In this document: one piece after another, positions 28,942-38,004 of the stretch
Layout: the number at the start of each line of letters is the position of its first letter
Position numbering within the stretch: position 1 is the first letter of the stretch
Origin: Mycolicibacterium sphagni
GTDB taxonomy: Bacteria > Actinomycetota > Actinomycetes > Mycobacteriales > Mycobacteriaceae
Length of the DNA: 64,000 nucleotides
NCBI RefSeq assembly: GCF_013337765.1
Contig: NZ_VBSB01000015.1
Coordinates: forward strand, 124,001-188,000
Reading direction: 5' to 3'
Made by a program: the position numbers and the translations under genes
The notes under the pieces: model-generated
Database searches by the model: none
What the model was told of the DNA's origin: nothing
The model's input: only the letters and a program-made list of their open reading frames with translations

Positions 28942-30898
28942 GCAACTGCATACCGCGATCGTCGGGCTCGGCCCACGCGGCTTGTCGGTCGCGGAACGAC
29001 TGTGCGCCAACGCCGATTCGCTTCTGGCGCCCGGGCAGGAACTCGTCATCCACCTGATCGACCCCCATGTGTTCGACGGCAGCCAGGTATGGCGAAGCAC
29101 CCAGGATCGGGTGCTGTTGATGAACACGGTGGCCTGCCAGGTGACCATCTTCGTCGACGACAGCGTCGACTGCGCCGGCCCCGTGGTACCAGGGCCGAGT
29201 CTCTACGAATGGGCCCGCTCGATCGCCTTGATCGGCAGTCCGAGCGTCCCGGAAGCTGTTCGCGCCGAGGCTCTTACGCTCGGTCCTGACGACTACCCGT
29301 CGCGGCCGTTCTACGGTAGCTACCTGCAGTGGGCGCGCGACCGCATCATCTGGACCGCGCCGCCGGCCGTCAGCTTCGTATCGCATCAGGCGACCGCCGT
29401 CGACGTTCGCGACACACCAGATGGTTTGCAGGAAGTGCAATTACACACCGGGGAGGTCATCGACAACCTGCAGTCGGTAGTGCTGTCGCTCGGTCATATG
29501 CCGCATCATCTCGGCGACGTCGAAACAGCGCTTAGTCGATTCGCGGACCACAACGACCTGCGATACATCCCACCCAGCAATCCGGCCGACGTGTCACTGG
29601 ACGCCATCCCCGCGGGCGAGCCCGTCATCGTGCGGGGCATGGGCCTCAACTTCTTCGACTACATGGCGCTGTTCACCATTGGTCGTGGCGGCACATTCGT
29701 GCGCGACGCCGAAGGCACCCTCACCTACATACCGTCCGGCCGGGAACCCCGCCTGGTGGTCGGCTCTCGGCGTGGTGTGCCCTACCACGCTCGCGGCAAG
29801 AACCAGAAGGGGTCGTTCGGCCGTCACACACCCCGTTACGTCACCTCAGAGGTGATCGAGCGGCTGCGGGCTCGCGCCGACGCCGGCTCGCCTGCGGACT
29901 TCCGCCGGGACATCTGGCCGCTGATCGATCAGGAAGTCCGCACGGTGTACTACGCGACTTTGGTTCGTGAGCGTCGATGCATCTGCGACGCAGACGAATT
30001 CACCAACTTGTTCGCCGCGGCAGAACCGGCGGTGGTGCCGATCTTCGGCGACCCCCTGGCGATCGAGGAGAGCGAGGCTCAGCGCACCGTGCTCGCCAAG
30101 TTCGACATCGATGCCGAAAGTGGTTGGGACTGGCGGAGGATCGCGGCACCCTTCAGCGACGCCGACGTGTCCTCGACGACGACGTTCCGCGGCTGGCTGC
30201 GGTCGTATCTGGACGCCGAAGTCCGAGAGGCCGGAAAGGGCAACGTGACCGGCCCGCGCAAGGCCGCCATGGATGTCCTGCGTGACCTGCGCAACGAGAT
30301 CCGGCTCCTGGTGGACCACGGCGGCCTGTCCGGCGACTCCTACCGCGACGAGCTGCAGCGGTGGTACATGCCGTTGAACGCCTTCCTGTCGATCGGCCCG
30401 CCCGCCGAACGCATCGAACAGTTCGGCGCCCTGATGGATGCCGGTGTGCTCGAGGTGCTCGGCCCGGACCTGCAGGTCGACTGCGCGGACGGGCAGTTCA
30501 TCGCACGCTCGCGAACCTGCCCGGACCTCACCGTGACCGCCGCGACGCTGATCGAGGCACGCCTGCCGGAAACCGACCTGCATCGCACCGCCGATCCCCT
30601 GCTGCGGACGCTGCTGGACCGGGGCGAATGCCGGCCGCACCGGATTCCGATCCGCGGCGGTGGACACTGGGTCGCCGGCGGTGTCGCCGTCACCCGTCGT
30701 CCCTACCGGGTGCTCGATGCGCACGATCGTGCGCATCCGCGGCGCTTCGCATTCGGCGTGCCCACCGAGTCGGTGCACTGGGTGACCGCGGCGGGCATCC
30801 GTCCCGGCGTCAACTCCGTGATCCTCGGCGACGCCGACGCCATCGCCCGGTCGAGCCTGCGGGTGGCGACCGACCACCTGAGGGAGATATCAGCGTGA
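28931..30898 (+). CDS. FAD/NAD(P)-binding N-monooxygenase-like protein, CreE-like (predicted aspartate to nitrosuccinate)
   Basis: 655 residues from GTG 28931, overlapping the previous gene by 11 bases. The N-terminal FAD fold (AIVGLGPRGLSVAERL, IDPHVF, VLLMNTVACQV) and internal VIVRGMGLNFFDYMAL are typical of the long FAD/NAD(P)-binding family that includes CreE and FzmM. Those enzymes oxidise the amino group of aspartate to nitrosuccinate. The length fits CreE (about 640 residues), and the directly coupled next gene is a fumarase-superfamily lyase, as in creE/creD. I infer the activity from family type and pairing; the same fold also occurs in proteins of unknown activity, so the assignment is good but unproven. 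Confidence 0.75.
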   Translation: MFTEQLHTAIVGLGPRGLSVAERLCANADSLLAPGQELVIHLIDPHVFDGSQVWRSTQDRVLLMNTVACQVTIFVDDSVDCAGPVVPGPSLYEWARSIALIGSPSVPEAVRAEALTLGPDDYPSRPFYGSYLQWARDRIIWTAPPAVSFVSHQATAVDVRDTPDGLQEVQLHTGEVIDNLQSVVLSLGHMPHHLGDVETALSRFADHNDLRYIPPSNPADVSLDAIPAGEPVIVRGMGLNFFDYMALFTIGRGGTFVRDAEGTLTYIPSGREPRLVVGSRRGVPYHARGKNQKGSFGRHTPRYVTSEVIERLRARADAGSPADFRRDIWPLIDQEVRTVYYATLVRERRCICDADEFTNLFAAAEPAVVPIFGDPLAIEESEAQRTVLAKFDIDAESGWDWRRIAAPFSDADVSSTTTFRGWLRSYLDAEVREAGKGNVTGPRKAAMDVLRDLRNEIRLLVDHGGLSGDSYRDELQRWYMPLNAFLSIGPPAERIEQFGALMDAGVLEVLGPDLQVDCADGQFIARSRTCPDLTVTAATLIEARLPETDLHRTADPLLRTLLDRGECRPHRIPIRGGGHWVAGGVAVTRRPYRVLDAHDRAHPRRFAFGVPTESVHWVTAAGIRPGVNSVILGDADAIARSSLRVATDHLREISA

Positions 30899-32283
30899 CC
30901 GACTACGGAATTCTGGCGCCCGCATGGGCGGCCACGGGTGCGGCCGACCTGGTCGACGACGAGGCGCTGCTGACCGCGATGCTCGCGACCGAAGTCGCAC
31001 TGGCCGAGGCGCAGGCCGAATTAGGCGTGATTCCCGCGGGCGCGGCGGTGGCCATCAGGGCCGCCGCCGTGCCTGCACACATCGACCCCGCCGCGTTGGC
31101 CGCCGGGGTGCGCGACACCGCCAACCCCGTCGTGGCATTCGTCGCGGAGCTCACCGCCGCGGTCCGGTCCGTCGACCCGTCCGCCGCGGAGTATGTTCAC
31201 CGCGGGAGCACCAGCCAAGACATCCTGGACACGGCCCTGACCCTGCTGTGTGCGGCGACCATGGACCGCATCCTCGACGACCTCACGACATGCGCCAACA
31301 AACTGGCCGAACACGCGCAGCGCCATCGGGACACGCCGATGGCCGGGCGCACCCTGACCCAGCACGCCGTGCCCGTCACCTTCGGATTGAAAGCGGCCAC
31401 CTGGCTGCATCTGGTGCTCGACGCCACCGAACGGGTGCGCCGCGCCCGCGCGGAGCTGCCGGTCTCGCTGGGCGGCGCAGCGGGAACGCTTGCGGCATAC
31501 CACCAGTACGCATTGGACACCGACGACCCGACGGACGCGACGCTGCGGTTGCCGGCATTGGTCGCCGCCCGCCTCGGGCTGGCCGAGCCGGTCCTACCCT
31601 GGCATCAGATTCGCACCCCGCTGGCCGACGTCGCCGCGAGCCTGATGATCACCACAGGCGCGCTCGGCAAGCTGGCCGCCGATGTTCTTGTCTTGAGCCG
31701 CACCGAGATCGGCGAGGTCAGCGAGGAACACGCCCCGGGACGCGGGGCGTCCTCGGCCATGCCGCAGAAGCACAACCCCGTCTTCGCGACACTCGTCGCG
31801 ACCGCTGCGCGGCAGCTGCCCCCGATCGCCGTCGTGCTCTTCGGCTCGATGGTGGTCGAGGACGAGCGGTCCTCGGGTGGCTGGCATGCCGAGTGGCAAC
31901 CACTGCGCGAATGCCTGCGCATCGCCGCCGGCGCGGCCGCCAACGCCGTGCGCCTGACGGAAACACTTCAGGTCCAACCCGAGGCGATGGCCACGAACCT
32001 GCGGATGACCCGCGGTGCCATCGTCTCCGAGCGCGTCAACGCGGTGCTGGCGCCGCTGCTCGGCAAGGCCAACGCCAAACGGCTCCTGGCTGACGTCACC
32101 GCGGCGGTCGAGCGGGACGGTGCCGATGTCGCCGACCTGCTCGCCATCGCACTGCAGGACGCCGGAGTGACCGGTCTCGACCTGACCGGGCTGTTCGATC
32201 CGTCCGGCTACACCGGGATCTCCGGCCCGCTGGTCGACCGGGCGCTACAACGTTTCGCATCAGTCATCAAGGAGAACGCATGA
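30895..32283 (+). CDS. Fumarase/adenylosuccinate-lyase superfamily protein, CreD-like (predicted nitrosuccinate lyase)
   Basis: 462 residues from GTG 30895 (GTGA overlap). Superfamily signatures are present: HRGSTSQDILDTA, TLTQHAVPVTFGLK, and the flexible loop signature GRGASSAMPQKHNPVF with the catalytic serine. It resembles the 3-carboxymuconate cycloisomerase/adenylosuccinate lyase branch, where CreD also belongs. CreD splits nitrosuccinate into fumarate and nitrous acid. Being translationally coupled to the CreE-like oxidase, it most likely completes the aspartate-nitrosuccinate pathway. A role as cycloisomerase in protocatechuate breakdown is disfavoured because no other genes of that route are here. 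Confidence 0.75.
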   Translation: MTDYGILAPAWAATGAADLVDDEALLTAMLATEVALAEAQAELGVIPAGAAVAIRAAAVPAHIDPAALAAGVRDTANPVVAFVAELTAAVRSVDPSAAEYVHRGSTSQDILDTALTLLCAATMDRILDDLTTCANKLAEHAQRHRDTPMAGRTLTQHAVPVTFGLKAATWLHLVLDATERVRRARAELPVSLGGAAGTLAAYHQYALDTDDPTDATLRLPALVAARLGLAEPVLPWHQIRTPLADVAASLMITTGALGKLAADVLVLSRTEIGEVSEEHAPGRGASSAMPQKHNPVFATLVATAARQLPPIAVVLFGSMVVEDERSSGGWHAEWQPLRECLRIAAGAAANAVRLTETLQVQPEAMATNLRMTRGAIVSERVNAVLAPLLGKANAKRLLADVTAAVERDGADVADLLAIALQDAGVTGLDLTGLFDPSGYTGISGPLVDRALQRFASVIKENA

Positions 32284-33374
32284 ATGCCCTTGCCGCACAG
32301 CTCGTCCCGAACAGCAAGCGCGAGGAACTGCTCGCCACCCCCGGGTTCGGCGACATCTTCACCGACCATATGGTCACCATGCGATGGACCGCAGACGTCG
32401 GCTGGCACGACCCCCAGGTCGGCCCGCTCGCCGCGATGCCGATGCACCCGGCCACCATGGCATTGCATTACGGCCAAACGATTTTCGAGGGCATGAAGGC
32501 GTTCTGGCGACCCAATGGTCAACGGGCCCTGTTCCGGGCGAAAGACCATGCCCGCCGGTTCAACAACTCGGCGCGCCGGATGGCCATGCCCACCCTGCCC
32601 GCGGAGGATTTCGTCGCGGCGGTGGAGGCCCTGGTACGTGTCGACGGCGCTTGGGTGCCACCCACCCGCGGGCACAGCTTGTATCTGCGGCCGTTCATGA
32701 TTGCGTCGCAAACCGGCCTGGGCCTTCGCCCCGCCGAGGAGTACCTGTTCTCGGTGATCGGCACGCCGTCGCGGCCCGCGTCTCTGGAGCCGAAGGCCAT
32801 GCGGCTTTGGGCGGCACCCGAGTACATCCGCGCCGCGCCGGGCGGCACCGGCGCGGCCAAGTGCGGTGGCAACTACGGCGGCTCCTTCATCGTTCAGCGC
32901 GAAGCCGCGGCCAACAACTGCGACGAGGTCGTGTGGCTCGACGCCCGCGAGCGCCGGTACGTCGAGGAAGCCGGCGGCTGCAACCTGTTCTTCGTCGAAT
33001 CCACCTCCGACGGCCCCCGCCTGCGGACACCGCCGTTGAGCGGGACCCTGCTGGCGGGCATCACCCGAAACTCGATCCTGCGGTTGGCGCAATCGCTCGG
33101 CTACCCCGTTTCGGAGAAGCCGATCACCCTCGACGAGTGGGAACAGAGCTGCCGCGACGGGCGCATCACCGAGACGTTCGCATGCGGCACCGCACGCTCG
33201 ATCGTCCCGGTCGGGCACGTGGTGTCCGCTCACCAGGACTGGCCGGTGGGCGACGGAACAGCAGGACCGGTGACGTCGCAGCTGCATCAAACGATGCTCG
33301 ACATCCACCACGGCCAGGCCGTCGACGACTTCGGCTGGATGCGGCTCATCCGCACCGAAGACCCGACCGAATAA
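32280..33374 (+). CDS. Class IV (IlvE-like) aminotransferase
   Basis: 364 residues from ATG 32280, ATGA overlap with the lyase. It shows the IlvE fold-type IV pattern: MALHYGQTIFEGMKAFW, LYLRPFMIAS, PLP lysine in GTGAAKCGGNYGGS, EAGGCNLFFVE, LLAGITRNSIL and TFACGTARSIVPVG. Branched-chain transamination is the usual role, but a second IlvE inside a papABC-type cluster is best explained as the enzyme turning 4-aminophenylpyruvate into 4-aminophenylalanine, which class IV enzymes can do with aromatic keto acids. This would complete the predicted precursor route. Substrate not provable from sequence. Confidence 0.82.
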   Translation: MNALAAQLVPNSKREELLATPGFGDIFTDHMVTMRWTADVGWHDPQVGPLAAMPMHPATMALHYGQTIFEGMKAFWRPNGQRALFRAKDHARRFNNSARRMAMPTLPAEDFVAAVEALVRVDGAWVPPTRGHSLYLRPFMIASQTGLGLRPAEEYLFSVIGTPSRPASLEPKAMRLWAAPEYIRAAPGGTGAAKCGGNYGGSFIVQREAAANNCDEVVWLDARERRYVEEAGGCNLFFVESTSDGPRLRTPPLSGTLLAGITRNSILRLAQSLGYPVSEKPITLDEWEQSCRDGRITETFACGTARSIVPVGHVVSAHQDWPVGDGTAGPVTSQLHQTMLDIHHGQAVDDFGWMRLIRTEDPTE

Positions 33375-33383
33375 GCTATCGAC

Positions 33384-34004
33384 ATGCCTTCCCACCTGGA
33401 AGTCTGGAAACCATCCGGACGGCAGCTGATCACACTCGACGACGAGCGCGTGACCGTCGGCAAATCCTCGACCAATCTCGTGTCGCTGGACCACGACTCG
33501 ACGGTCTCCCGCGTGCATGCCGTGTTGGAAAAGCTGGGCAACGCCTGGTCGGTACGCGATGTGGGCAGCCGCAACGGCACCTATCTGAACGGGGAAAAGA
33601 TCGCGGCCGAGCGGGTGCTGCGATCGGGCGACGAGCTGCGGATCGGCAAGTCGAAATTGGTCTTCTGGGAAGTCAAGGGCACTGACGAGGCGACGCTGGG
33701 CGAGGCAACAGTTTCCGTCGCCCCCACCCAGCCGCCGCCCCACCTGACTCGGCGCGAACTCGAGGTCCTCGTGGTCCTGTGTCGCCCGCTGGTTTCCGGC
33801 GACCCCTTTCCCGAGGCGGTCTCGGTCAAGCAAATGGCTCAGGAGCTTTTCGTCACCGAGGCAGCGGTCAAACAACACCTGCAAAACCTGTACGACAAGT
33901 TCGGCATAGCAGCCGAGGGCGAGCGCCGGGTCCGCCTGGCCAACGAGGCATTTCGGCGTGGAGCCGTCACGCTCCACATGCTGCGCGACACTCCCAAAGA
34001 CTAA
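33384..34004 (+). CDS. FHA-domain transcription regulator with C-terminal helix-turn-helix
   Basis: 206 residues, nine bases after the aminotransferase gene, so probably the last gene of operon 2. Residues about 15-85 are an FHA domain with GKSSTN, STVSRVHAVLEK and SRNGTYLNGEKI, the usual phosphothreonine-binding residues. After a linker, residues about 118-190 form a LuxR-like helix-turn-helix (LTRRELEVLVVLC, SVKQMAQELFVTEAAVKQHLQNLYDKFG). It looks like a regulator controlled by binding a phosphorylated protein or by being phosphorylated. Sitting in the operon driven by block B, it may act on blocks A, B and C, a self-activating loop. It converges with the kinase gene at only 13 bases. Confidence 0.82.
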   Translation: MPSHLEVWKPSGRQLITLDDERVTVGKSSTNLVSLDHDSTVSRVHAVLEKLGNAWSVRDVGSRNGTYLNGEKIAAERVLRSGDELRIGKSKLVFWEVKGTDEATLGEATVSVAPTQPPPHLTRRELEVLVVLCRPLVSGDPFPEAVSVKQMAQELFVTEAAVKQHLQNLYDKFGIAAEGERRVRLANEAFRRGAVTLHMLRDTPKD

Positions 34005-34017
34005 GTGCACGAAGGCG

Positions 34018-37000
34018 TTAGGAGAAGTCCAACGCCTCGACCGTCGCGACAGCACCTTCGTGCGTCGGCCGATTGGCCCCGCCGATGACATACACGGTGT
34101 TGCCGACGGCAGCGACCACTTCACCGTGGCGCGCCGTCGGCATCGGTGTCAGTGAAATCCACTTCCCCTCGGCGATGTCGTACATCTCGGCGGTGCCCAG
34201 TACCTGCGTCGGCTCCTCGCCGCCAATCGCGACGATCCGCCCGTCGATGAGGGCCGCGCCGTAGCTGCCCCGCGGAGTCGGCATGTCCACCAACCGCGTC
34301 CACTCACCGGAGCTCGGATCAAAGCGTTCGAAGGCGGCCGAGTTCTTGTCGGCGGAGAGGAATCGTCCGCCGACGGTGTACACGTATTTCCCGTCCGACA
34401 CCGCCGCCAGGTGTTCGCGCGGGGTCGGCAGGTCGGCGGCGTCCTTCCAGGACTGGCCGTCGAACACCTCGGTCTGCGCCACCAGCTGCTTCGCGTTCTG
34501 GCCGCCGGTGACCACGAGCTTGTCGCCGACGACCGCCGCGGCCGCGGCCGCTCTTGCGTGGATGAGGCTGGGTAGCTCCACCCAATTGCTGCCACGCAAG
34601 GCGTAGACCTTATTGGAGGCATTCGCCAGTTCGTCGGTGGCGCCCCCGATCACGACCATTTCGCCGCGGTAGGTCGCCGCGGTCGCGTGGTGCAAGGGCA
34701 CGGGCAGCGGAGGTTGTGTTTGCCACGCGCCGGTCTGCGGGTCATAGCTCTGCACCAGTTGGAGGTTCTCACCGTGCCGCATCCCGCCGGCGATGAAGAT
34801 CTTGTCGTCCAAGACCGTCCACGCCATCATCAGCCGGGCGGTGGGCGCATCCGCTAGCGAACGCCAGGTCGATGCGGGTTGAAGCTTGCGCGGGGCCAGC
34901 TTCAAGGTCTCCGCCGTCGACGTCACCTGGGTGTTGCCTGCGGCGGTCGCCCCACCGATCACGTAGACCGATTTGTCCACCGCGGCGACGGCCATGCCAT
35001 GGCGCGCAGTGCTCATGTCGGGCAGCCCGGCCCACGACTTCGCGGAAAGGTCCATCACCGAAACGGTCTTGAGCACCTGTCCCGCGGACACACCGCCGAC
35101 CGCGACGAGCCGTGCATCGGCGATGGCCACTCCGACGTCGCTGCGCGGCTGAGGAAGGGCAGGCAGCGCCGTCCAGGAGTCCGCGGCGGGATCGTATGCC
35201 TCGACCGTCGGCAGGTCTGTGGTCCCGTCTGTTCCGCCGACGGTGTAGACCACCTTGTCATCCGATGCCACACCCAACATCTTTCGCGGCGTTGGGATTT
35301 GGGCTGCGAGCTTCCACACCGTTCCGTCGAAGACCTCCGTGGTGTTGAGCAGCTTGCCGCTGGCATCCACACCACCGGTGACCACAAGCCGGCCGCCGAC
35401 CACGGCCGCGGCGCCCGCTGCACGCGGCTGCAACAGTGGCGGCAGTTCCACCCAGTGACTGTTGACCACGCGCCAGACCTTGTCGGTGGCGATCTGGGTG
35501 TTGGCGCCCTCGGCTCGCCATCCGCCCAGCACGCACGGAGTTCCCTGCCACGTCACCGACATCGCGTGCTGAACCGGAACGGGGAGGTCGTCGCCGCCCT
35601 TCCAGCTGTCGATGGCGGGGTCATAACCCTCGTGCCGTCCGCTGACACTGCCATCACTTTCCAGCCCACCGAAGATCCAGATCGTGCCGTCGGCCTGCGT
35701 GGTCGCCGTCGCCTCGCGGGCAACCCGCGCATTCGTGATCGGTTTCCAGCCGGCCTGCGCCTCGACCGTCGGTTGGCTCACGCTTGTCGTGCTACCGCCG
35801 CCCGCTTGGTCGCTCTTGTCGCGCGACGACACGAGATAGATGCTGCCTGCCACCAACAGCAGCACCACGATGGCTGCCGCGGCGCCCAAGAGCAGCGACC
35901 TGGGATTCTGTGGCTTCTTGATGATGCTGGTTGGTCCGTCGGGTCCCGGGGCGGGGTGTCGGTGCTCGCTCGGCGGGGTGGGTCCCGGCGGGACCGGCGG
36001 CAGCGGCGGGATCGGCCCGGTCGAGGTCGGCGGACTGGGCACCTGCGGCGGTGGCGGCGGCGCCGGCGGTGCGACGAGCGCGATGGACTCTATCTCGGAC
36101 AGATCCGTCTGCTCAGCGGTCGCCAAGGAGATCGCCGCAGTCTCCGCGGGCTGTCCCGGCTGACCGTTGGACTCGCTGAGGACCATCGAATCCGCGATCA
36201 GCCCGTTGTGACGCTGGGCCGCCTGCAGTTCGCGGCCGAAGACCGCCGCGGACACGTGCCGCTCGCTCGGATCCAGCGACATCGCCTTCTCGATCGTGGC
36301 GCACACATCGGCTGGGATTCCCTGCGGACGCATATCCGGCACGGGCGTCGAACTGATCCGGAGGTAGTGCGCGACGAGGTCCTCGCCGTCCTTGCGCTCG
36401 TGAGCGGCGGCGCCGGCGATCAGGGCGTAAATCGTCGCGCCGAGGGAGTACACGTCCGACACCGCCGTCGGCGGATTCCCGGCCAGGACTTCGGGTGCGG
36501 TGAACGCGATGGTGCCGGTGAAGAAGCCGGTCGCGGTCTCATAGCCACCGACAATGCGCGCGATGCCGAAGTCGCTCAATTGCGGTTCGCCGTAATCGTT
36601 GACGAGAACGTTCCCGGGCTTGATATCGCGGTGCAATGTGCCGGTCCGGTGTGCGGTTTCCAAAGCGCCGCACAACTTCACCGCGATGCGCAATGCGTCC
36701 GGCCAGCCGATCCGGCCGACGCGGTGCAGTCGCTGCGCCAGGGAACCCGCTTCGTGGTAGGGCATGACGATGTACGGCCGGTTGGTGTCGGTGACGCCAA
36801 CCTGCAGGATGTCCTCGATGTTCGGGTGGCCGGAGAGTTTCCCCATCGCCAGACCCTCACGGAGGAAGCGCTCCCGGTTGTCTTGGTCGAGATCGGACAT
36901 CAACACCTTGATGGCGACGCTTCGCGCAAGCGACGTCTGGTAGCAGCGGTAGACGATCCCCGCGCCGCCCCTGCCAACCTCCGCGGCGTCCAAGAAGCCG

Positions 37001-37068
37001 GCGGCTACCAATTCGGCAGCGATCCCGCTCCCCGGGGCCTTGGAGCCCTCCCCACGTTCTCCGGCCAT
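34018..37068 (-). CDS. Ser/Thr protein kinase with two extracellular Kelch propellers
   Basis: 1016 residues. Residues about 25-290 form a Hanks-type kinase, intact at the glycine loop (VGRGGAGIVY), AIKVL lysine, HRDIKPGNVL, DFGIARI and APEV. A Pro-rich linker and one membrane span (LLLGAAAAIVVLLLVAGSIYL, about residue 400) follow. The outer half has 12 Kelch units with a double glycine each (for example WIFGG, VLGG, VTGG, TVGG), fitting two six-bladed propellers; blades 3-6 and 9-12 have matching signatures, which points to internal duplication. The propellers should sense an external ligand. It converges with the FHA regulator gene, and two FHA proteins of the cluster are likely phosphorylation partners. 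Confidence 0.88.
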   Translation of the reverse strand: MAGERGEGSKAPGSGIAAELVAAGFLDAAEVGRGGAGIVYRCYQTSLARSVAIKVLMSDLDQDNRERFLREGLAMGKLSGHPNIEDILQVGVTDTNRPYIVMPYHEAGSLAQRLHRVGRIGWPDALRIAVKLCGALETAHRTGTLHRDIKPGNVLVNDYGEPQLSDFGIARIVGGYETATGFFTGTIAFTAPEVLAGNPPTAVSDVYSLGATIYALIAGAAAHERKDGEDLVAHYLRISSTPVPDMRPQGIPADVCATIEKAMSLDPSERHVSAAVFGRELQAAQRHNGLIADSMVLSESNGQPGQPAETAAISLATAEQTDLSEIESIALVAPPAPPPPPQVPSPPTSTGPIPPLPPVPPGPTPPSEHRHPAPGPDGPTSIIKKPQNPRSLLLGAAAAIVVLLLVAGSIYLVSSRDKSDQAGGGSTTSVSQPTVEAQAGWKPITNARVAREATATTQADGTIWIFGGLESDGSVSGRHEGYDPAIDSWKGGDDLPVPVQHAMSVTWQGTPCVLGGWRAEGANTQIATDKVWRVVNSHWVELPPLLQPRAAGAAAVVGGRLVVTGGVDASGKLLNTTEVFDGTVWKLAAQIPTPRKMLGVASDDKVVYTVGGTDGTTDLPTVEAYDPAADSWTALPALPQPRSDVGVAIADARLVAVGGVSAGQVLKTVSVMDLSAKSWAGLPDMSTARHGMAVAAVDKSVYVIGGATAAGNTQVTSTAETLKLAPRKLQPASTWRSLADAPTARLMMAWTVLDDKIFIAGGMRHGENLQLVQSYDPQTGAWQTQPPLPVPLHHATAATYRGEMVVIGGATDELANASNKVYALRGSNWVELPSLIHARAAAAAAVVGDKLVVTGGQNAKQLVAQTEVFDGQSWKDAADLPTPREHLAAVSDGKYVYTVGGRFLSADKNSAAFERFDPSSGEWTRLVDMPTPRGSYGAALIDGRIVAIGGEEPTQVLGTAEMYDIAEGKWISLTPMPTARHGEVVAAVGNTVYVIGGANRPTHEGAVATVEALDFS

Positions 37069-37404
37069 ATCGCCGATGGTCCTCCGATGTGATGCGGCTG
37101 ATTCGCGATCTCCAAAAGTATCGAGCCTAAACTCACCGGCAATGGATTTGCGTCAGCCGCCGCCTGCAAATCCCGTCGTCACCAGAAGGCTCGTAGTTAC
37201 ATACAGCTCGTAGTTACATTCTGAACTGGGCGGCGTCCTAGCTCCAGGTTTTGGGTCATGCAAGGCTCCGGCCCCCTCCTATCAGGCGAGACACGTCGCT
37301 CAAGTGCCGCTGGTTCACACTGTGCCCGAACTCCCTGTTCGGCGCAGTCGGCCGGCCCGCCACTACTCCCCGAGTGACGGGCCGAACCTTGGCTGATACG
37401 GGAG
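37069..37404. other. Intergenic region with a short direct repeat
   Basis: No gene seen in these 336 bases. The only clear feature is GCTCGTAGTTACAT at 37189-37202 repeated at 37206-37219, a 17-base period. It lies 121 bases upstream of the kinase start and might be a regulator site for it. Confidence 0.4.
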
Positions 37405-37716
37405 TTAGCGGGTTGCAGCCGCGCGGGGCAGGTCGATAAGGACTCCGATCTTCGAGGGGTTGTTGGGCTTGACGGTGCCGCCAGTGCTGGCCGGCGCGTT
37501 GGCGACGACGATCGATCCGCCGCGGCAGGTCACGGTCTTGCCGTCGACGATGACGCTCTGGCCCTCGTCGATCGGGATGTCGTAGCCGTCCTTGTCGGTG
37601 TAGTGGCAGCCGCCGCCGTCGTTGTGCTGGACGGGCTGCGCGTGGGCGACGGCCGGGGCCAGGGCGACGAAAGCCAGGGCGCCGATGAACGTCGCTGCGT
37701 ATTTGAATCCGGTCAT
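37405..37716 (-). CDS. Small exported two-cysteine protein under the cluster-type promoter
   Basis: 103 residues from ATG 37716, with GAAGGAAA upstream; longer in-frame starts run into the promoter. A signal peptide (MTGFKYAATFIGALAFVALAPAVAHA) leaves a mature part of about 76 residues with HYTDKDGYDIPIDEGQSVIVDGKTVTCRGGSIVVA, two cysteines (GGGCHY and VTCRGG) and a short tail. I do not recognise the family. It deserves attention because regulatory block C, matching blocks A and B, lies 72-138 bases upstream. It could bind or carry the product outside the cell, protect against it, or simply share the stress signal. Confidence 0.6.
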   Translation of the reverse strand: MTGFKYAATFIGALAFVALAPAVAHAQPVQHNDGGGCHYTDKDGYDIPIDEGQSVIVDGKTVTCRGGSIVVANAPASTGGTVKPNNPSKIGVLIDLPRAAATR

Positions 37717-37787
37717 TGTGGGTTTCCTTCTCGGTTGGTTTCTGTGTTCCGTTGTTGAGAAGAAATGCTCCCGATTTGGCGGTTCCG

Positions 37788-37854
37788 CCGTAATCGCCCA
37801 CAAGCCAGACTTACTCATGAGATAGGGAAGGAATACCTATCCGCCAGGTAAGGG
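37788..37854 (-). promoter_or_regulatory. Conserved regulatory block C, upstream of the small exported protein
   Basis: Read on the minus strand: CCCTTACCTGGC, then GATAGG-N9-CCTATC (perfect inverted repeat as in copy A), TCTGG and GGCGATTACGG. The TCTGG to GGCG distance is 11 against 12 in A and B. It lies 72 bases from the ATG at 37716 and is followed, as in A and B, by GAGCATTT. The three copies together define the motif. Confidence 0.7.
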
Positions 37855-38004
37855 TCATCGCGGCTGTTTTTGAAAGGTGTTGGGAGAAAGCCACTTACGA
37901 TGAGGCGCGCCGATTCGCCACGGGAAGTGCACGTGCGATACCTGAACCCGCCTACCGCTTCGTCCAGGGGTTGGTCACCGCCGGAGCCGTCGCGGCAACC
38001 CCAA

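Noticed and set aside
34879-37092. 737-codon plus-strand frame across the kinase gene
   Set aside because: The minus-strand frame has a complete kinase and Kelch repeats; the opposite frame is Arg/Gly-rich without motifs.
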